Below, piece by piece: positions 61,261 to 64,000 of a stretch of 64,000 nucleotides of DNA (within the stretch, counting starts at the first letter, position 1; each line of letters starts with the position of its first letter). The notes under the pieces are model-generated. The model was not told the origin of the DNA. It searched no databases and saw nothing but the letters and a program-made list of their open reading frames with translations. The translations under genes were made by a program, and so were the position numbers. Source of the DNA: Nostoc calcicola FACHB-3891 (lineage in GTDB: Bacteria > Cyanobacteriota > Cyanobacteriia > Cyanobacteriales > Nostocaceae); assembly GCF_014697355.1 (NCBI RefSeq), contig NZ_JACJRQ010000006.1, positions 1 to 64,000 on the forward strand, read 5' to 3'.

Positions 61261-61761
61261 CTAAATTAAATTAGAATCTTTAGTTGTATTAGCGTTTATT
61301 TCGCTGGAAATTTTATTCCGACTCCACCCATGTTGGATAGTTTGCTGCACGTACCAAAGACGTTCTTCTGAGGACTTGACCTTTTCTAGCAAAGCGATGT
61401 TGTGATACCAAGTAATTTGTGCAAGCACCTCTTGCACAAATTCTTCATCTGGATAAGTCTGAGCATAAGTACGCATATACTTGAGGTTACGAACCGAAAA
61501 ACCCTTCATATCTGGAAAAGCTTTCTGCAAGTCAGCCGCCAGACGATTGATAACTTTTGCGCCCCAACCCTGCTGCTGTTGGCGATTCAGAATATCTCGC
61601 CCAATTTGCCAGTAAAGCAATACTAACTCTCTATTGACTGCAACTGCCGCCTGTAATTGAGCCTGAGAAATTCGGGTTTTTAGCTCAGTTAAAAAATCTT
61701 CATAACCAAGGATTTCAGACGCGCCGCTTCGTGAAACCTGAGATTTATCGTCTTTAGGCAT
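61261..61761 (-). pseudogene. DUF1016 (YhcG-type) protein, N-terminal domain only
   Basis: 166 residues that match just the N-terminal DUF1016_N helical domain (YEDFLTELKTRISQAQLQAAVAVNRELVLLYWQIGRDIL...GWGAKVINRLAADLQKAFPDMKGFSVRNLKYMRTYAQTYP). Full YhcG-like proteins are about 350 residues and end in a PD-(D/E)xK nuclease domain, absent here. The chain stops after GWSRNKISSEINANTTKDSNLI. It is probably a truncated remnant, though a stand-alone adaptor is possible. Confidence 0.7.
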
Positions 61762-62077
61762 AAAAAATTAACTATACCTCTAAATTTACCAGTATTTACC
61801 CAGGAACAATAGTCAATACTTCAGGATATTTTCATGAAAAAAATTTTTTAGCGCCCAAAGATTAAAATTTATAAGAAGTCAGGACTTATACCTTTGACAT
61901 TCAAGTATATAACTTGAATAATCTTATTACGTAAAAACTCGTAATTATATAGAAATCTGAATTCGATCTTGCTAAGTATACTGAGAGCTAAAACCTGTTA
62001 AGGCTAGCTCTGAGTAACTTTGGCTTTGAACAAATCAAATGGATTTCTATATAAACTCGCATTAACAGGGTTGTATT
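61762..62077. other. AT-rich spacer
   Basis: 316 bases with no gene, palindrome or repeat that I can point to. It should contain the promoter of the small membrane protein that starts at 62078. Confidence 0.5.
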
Positions 62078-62380
62078 ATGTTTTTCTCAAATTCAAAATC
62101 AGTCTTAAAAATTAGTCCAAAAAATAAAACTTACAGTGTTTTGGGGACTAAAAATAACATAATACTGCTCACTGGATATTTAATCTCTCTACCGATTTGT
62201 ACTTTGATAACTTTATCTTTATTATTGCGCGTATTCAGTATTAACTTATTTACTCCTATAGAAAGCTCACACTACTCTACATCAATTCCTTGGATAGACG
62301 ATCCATCTGAATGTGAATATACTGGACGAAACTGGCGCGATCGCAAGTGTTGGGATGATGAACACAATCCCATGTTCTAA
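62078..62380 (+). CDS. Small membrane protein, 100 aa
   Basis: One strong membrane helix (about 27-51, NNIILLTGYLISLPICTLITLSLLLRV) follows a basic N-terminus. The C-terminal tail IPWIDDPSECEYTGRNWRD plus RKCWDDEHNPMF is Trp/Asp-rich with two Cys and looks conserved. The positive-inside rule puts the tail in the periplasm or lumen. I do not recognise the family. Confidence 0.6.
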   Translation: MFFSNSKSVLKISPKNKTYSVLGTKNNIILLTGYLISLPICTLITLSLLLRVFSINLFTPIESSHYSTSIPWIDDPSECEYTGRNWRDRKCWDDEHNPMF

Positions 62381-62500
62381 GTCAATTTCCTGTTCGAGGG
62401 CTTGAGTATCCATAAATTTCCCCCTTTACCAAGAAGGGGAAAAGGGGTCTTGGGGTTGGGGTAAAGGAAAAAAAGAGTAAAACTTTTCCCCACATGGTAT

Positions 62501-62618
62501 AAAGCCCCTATCTTAATTGCGGAGAATATTAAAAGAAGATTTAGGAGGACACGTAGTGCGACTCTAAATCAGCGTCTATGCTTGAAACCCCTATCTTAAT
62601 TGCGGGGAACCCTAAAAC
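62501..62618. repeat. Two 35-bp CRISPR-like repeats 83 bp apart
   Basis: 62501-62535 and 62584-62618 match at 28 of 35 positions around the core CCCCTATCTTAATTGCGG. The second copy has the form GAAACCCC...CCTAAAAC, as in CRISPR repeats of this group. The 48-base interval is longer than a usual spacer. It may be the remnant of a second, eroded array. Confidence 0.45.
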
Positions 62619-62649
62619 CCCTTTCCCCCTTACCCTTTCCCCTTCTTCA

Positions 62650-64000
62650 TTATTGAACTGGAATTAAGATCGCAAATTCTGTACCTTGACCGGGAGAAGA
62701 GTTGCATTCGAGGGAACCGCCGTGTTTTTCTACTATAATTTGCCGAGCGATCGCCAACCCCAATCCCGTCCCTTTACCCACAGCTTTGGTAGTAAATAAA
62801 TGGTCGAATATTTTCTGTTTAACTGATTCACTTATTCCCTTACCATTATCAGCAATAGAAATTTTTACACAGTTATTTTCTAGGGAAGTGGTAATTTTAA
62901 TTTGGTTGGGATTGGCTTTAATATCCTCAAAACTGCGTCCGTTATTTGATTCTTCTAAAGCGTCGATGGCATTGGCTAAAATATTCATGAATACCTGATT
63001 TAATTGACCAGGAAAACATTCAATCTGCGGTAAATTGCCATATTCAGTGACAACTTCAATTGCCGGACGTTGTTCGTTAGCTTTGAGGCGATGTTTCAAA
63101 ATTAAAATTGTGCTATCGATACCTTCATGAATGTTAAATGACACTTTGTAATCTTTATCAGCACGAGAAAAAGTGCGGAGACTAGTGCTGATATTTTTCA
63201 GGCGATCGCACGCCATTGTCATGGAATCAAGCATTTTGGGTAAGTCTTCTAAGCTATATTCCAAGTCAATTTCCTCGGCATGATTGAGAATTTTATCAGT
63301 TTTATTGGGGAAAGTTTCTTGATAGAATTTCAGGTGTTCAAAAATATCGGCGATAGTGGGTTTAGCTTGTTTAATACTGGCAGCAATAAAACCCAAAGGA
63401 TTATTCATTTCATGAGCCACACCAGCAACTAAGTTACCCAAAGCAGACATTTTTTCGCTTTGGATCATTTGTAATTGTGCTTGTTGGAGGTTTTGTAAAG
63501 CACTTTCTAGCTCTTGTGCTTTTTGTTGAAGTTCAACTTCGGCTAGTTTGCGTTCGCGTAGCGCAACTTGCTGTTCGGTAATATCATCTGCCAGAGAAGC
63601 AACTCCAATTAACTCACCATCCGCATTCACAAGCGGATTGTTATACCAAGCACAAATAATAATTTTGCCATTCTTTGTGACATTTTCATTGATACTATAA
63701 TTGCCGCCCTGCTGCGATATAATTTCGACGCTGACTCGCTCCATTTCTGTTTGAATCTTTTGAGGAATGATAAATTTAAAGTCACAACCCAAAGCCTCCT
63801 GTTTGGTGTAGCCAAAGATTCTTTCTGCTGCTGGATTCCAGTCAGTAACCTGATAATTGGTATTCCACTCTATCACTGCTAGTGGAGTTTGCTGAACCAA
63901 TAGCTGGAGTCGTTGCTGGGATGCTTGCAACCCAGATTGTGCGGCGCTCAACCGATCGAGCGATCGCTCTAGCTGTTGGGAATACTCTAGCGATCGCTCA
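62650..64000 (-). CDS. PAS sensor histidine kinase (N-terminus beyond right edge)
   Basis: The frame is open to the window end. Codons between 63952 and 63999 continue a coiled coil (RSLEYSQQLERSLDRLSAAQ), so the TTG at 63951 is not the true start. Visible domains: PAS (LQLLVQQTPLAVIEWNTNYQVTDWNPAAERIFGYTKQEALG), a PAC, and HisKA SEKMSALGNLVAGVAHEMNNPLGFI. HATPase has LNQVFMNILANAIDALEE, SIADNGKGISESVKQKIFDHLFTTKAVGKGTGLGLAIARQII. It is of the same subfamily as the kinases at 36.6 and 39.6 kb. No partner is visible. Confidence 0.92.
   Translation of the reverse strand, partial: ERSLEYSQQLERSLDRLSAAQSGLQASQQRLQLLVQQTPLAVIEWNTNYQVTDWNPAAERIFGYTKQEALGCDFKFIIPQKIQTEMERVSVEIISQQGGNYSINENVTKNGKIIICAWYNNPLVNADGELIGVASLADDITEQQVALRERKLAEVELQQKAQELESALQNLQQAQLQMIQSEKMSALGNLVAGVAHEMNNPLGFIAASIKQAKPTIADIFEHLKFYQETFPNKTDKILNHAEEIDLEYSLEDLPKMLDSMTMACDRLKNISTSLRTFSRADKDYKVSFNIHEGIDSTILILKHRLKANEQRPAIEVVTEYGNLPQIECFPGQLNQVFMNILANAIDALEESNNGRSFEDIKANPNQIKITTSLENNCVKISIADNGKGISESVKQKIFDHLFTTKAVGKGTGLGLAIARQIIVEKHGGSLECNSSPGQGTEFAILIPVQ

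Overview
The window is the chromosome of a filamentous, probably heterocyst-forming cyanobacterium of the Nostoc/Tolypothrix/Calothrix type that makes phycoerythrin. The support is C-phycoerythrin subunits (cpeB, cpeA) with their bilin-attachment factors, a rod-core linker, nblA, very frequent GCGATCGC octamers, heptameric tandem repeats between genes, several small inverted-repeat elements, and many PAS/GAF/HisKA sensor kinases. No rRNA or tRNA gene was recognised.

Layout. 1-13.5 kb holds housekeeping and orphan genes on both strands: an acetoacetate-decarboxylase-like protein, dnaK, an NmrA-like SDR, two histidine kinases, an AIM24 protein, murE and a glutaredoxin. 13.5-18.6 kb is an accessory stretch with a solo TnpB element, two Uma2 genes, rluD and a 9-repeat CRISPR array without cas genes. 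19-36.4 kb is a phycobilisome region: cpcG; a CpcS/CpeS-type lyase coupled to a putative zincin; nblA; cpeB-cpeA; cpeZ; then cpeF, two uncharacterised genes and cpeY. It is interrupted by a secreted protein and a translationally coupled pair made of a P-loop NTPase and a 1629-residue TPR/STAND NTPase/14xWD40 protein, which looks like a signalling or conflict module. 36.6-42.3 kb holds two sensor kinases and a PhnD-like lipoprotein. 42.9-45.1 kb holds a NurA-domain protein and a HAD phosphatase.

The most striking region is 45.5-54.2 kb. An operon encodes a membrane histidine kinase, an NtrC-family activator with an intact GAFTGA loop, and a sigma-54 factor (RpoN) with a recognisable RpoN box. 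The general view is that cyanobacteria lack sigma-54. Three -24/-12 type promoters with exact GG-N10-GC spacing lie around it. One is in front of the operon itself. A full-consensus one drives the divergent 320-residue membrane protein gene, and another full-consensus one precedes an MFS transporter gene 3 kb downstream. I read this as a self-contained sigma-54 regulatory island whose likely outputs are an envelope protein and an exporter, comparable in logic to ZraSR/NtrBC systems. The signal is not evident from sequence.

54.5-64 kb contains a Rieske protein, an Mn/Zn ABC transporter split into divergent substrate-binding and permease/ATPase units, small hypothetical proteins, a fibrillin-like protein, an esterase, a truncated DUF1016 gene and a further sensor kinase running off the right edge. 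Intergenic space is rich in palindromes, small inverted-repeat elements and heptamer arrays, some of which have invaded reading frames (kinase at 9.8 kb, glutaredoxin, PhnD-like protein).
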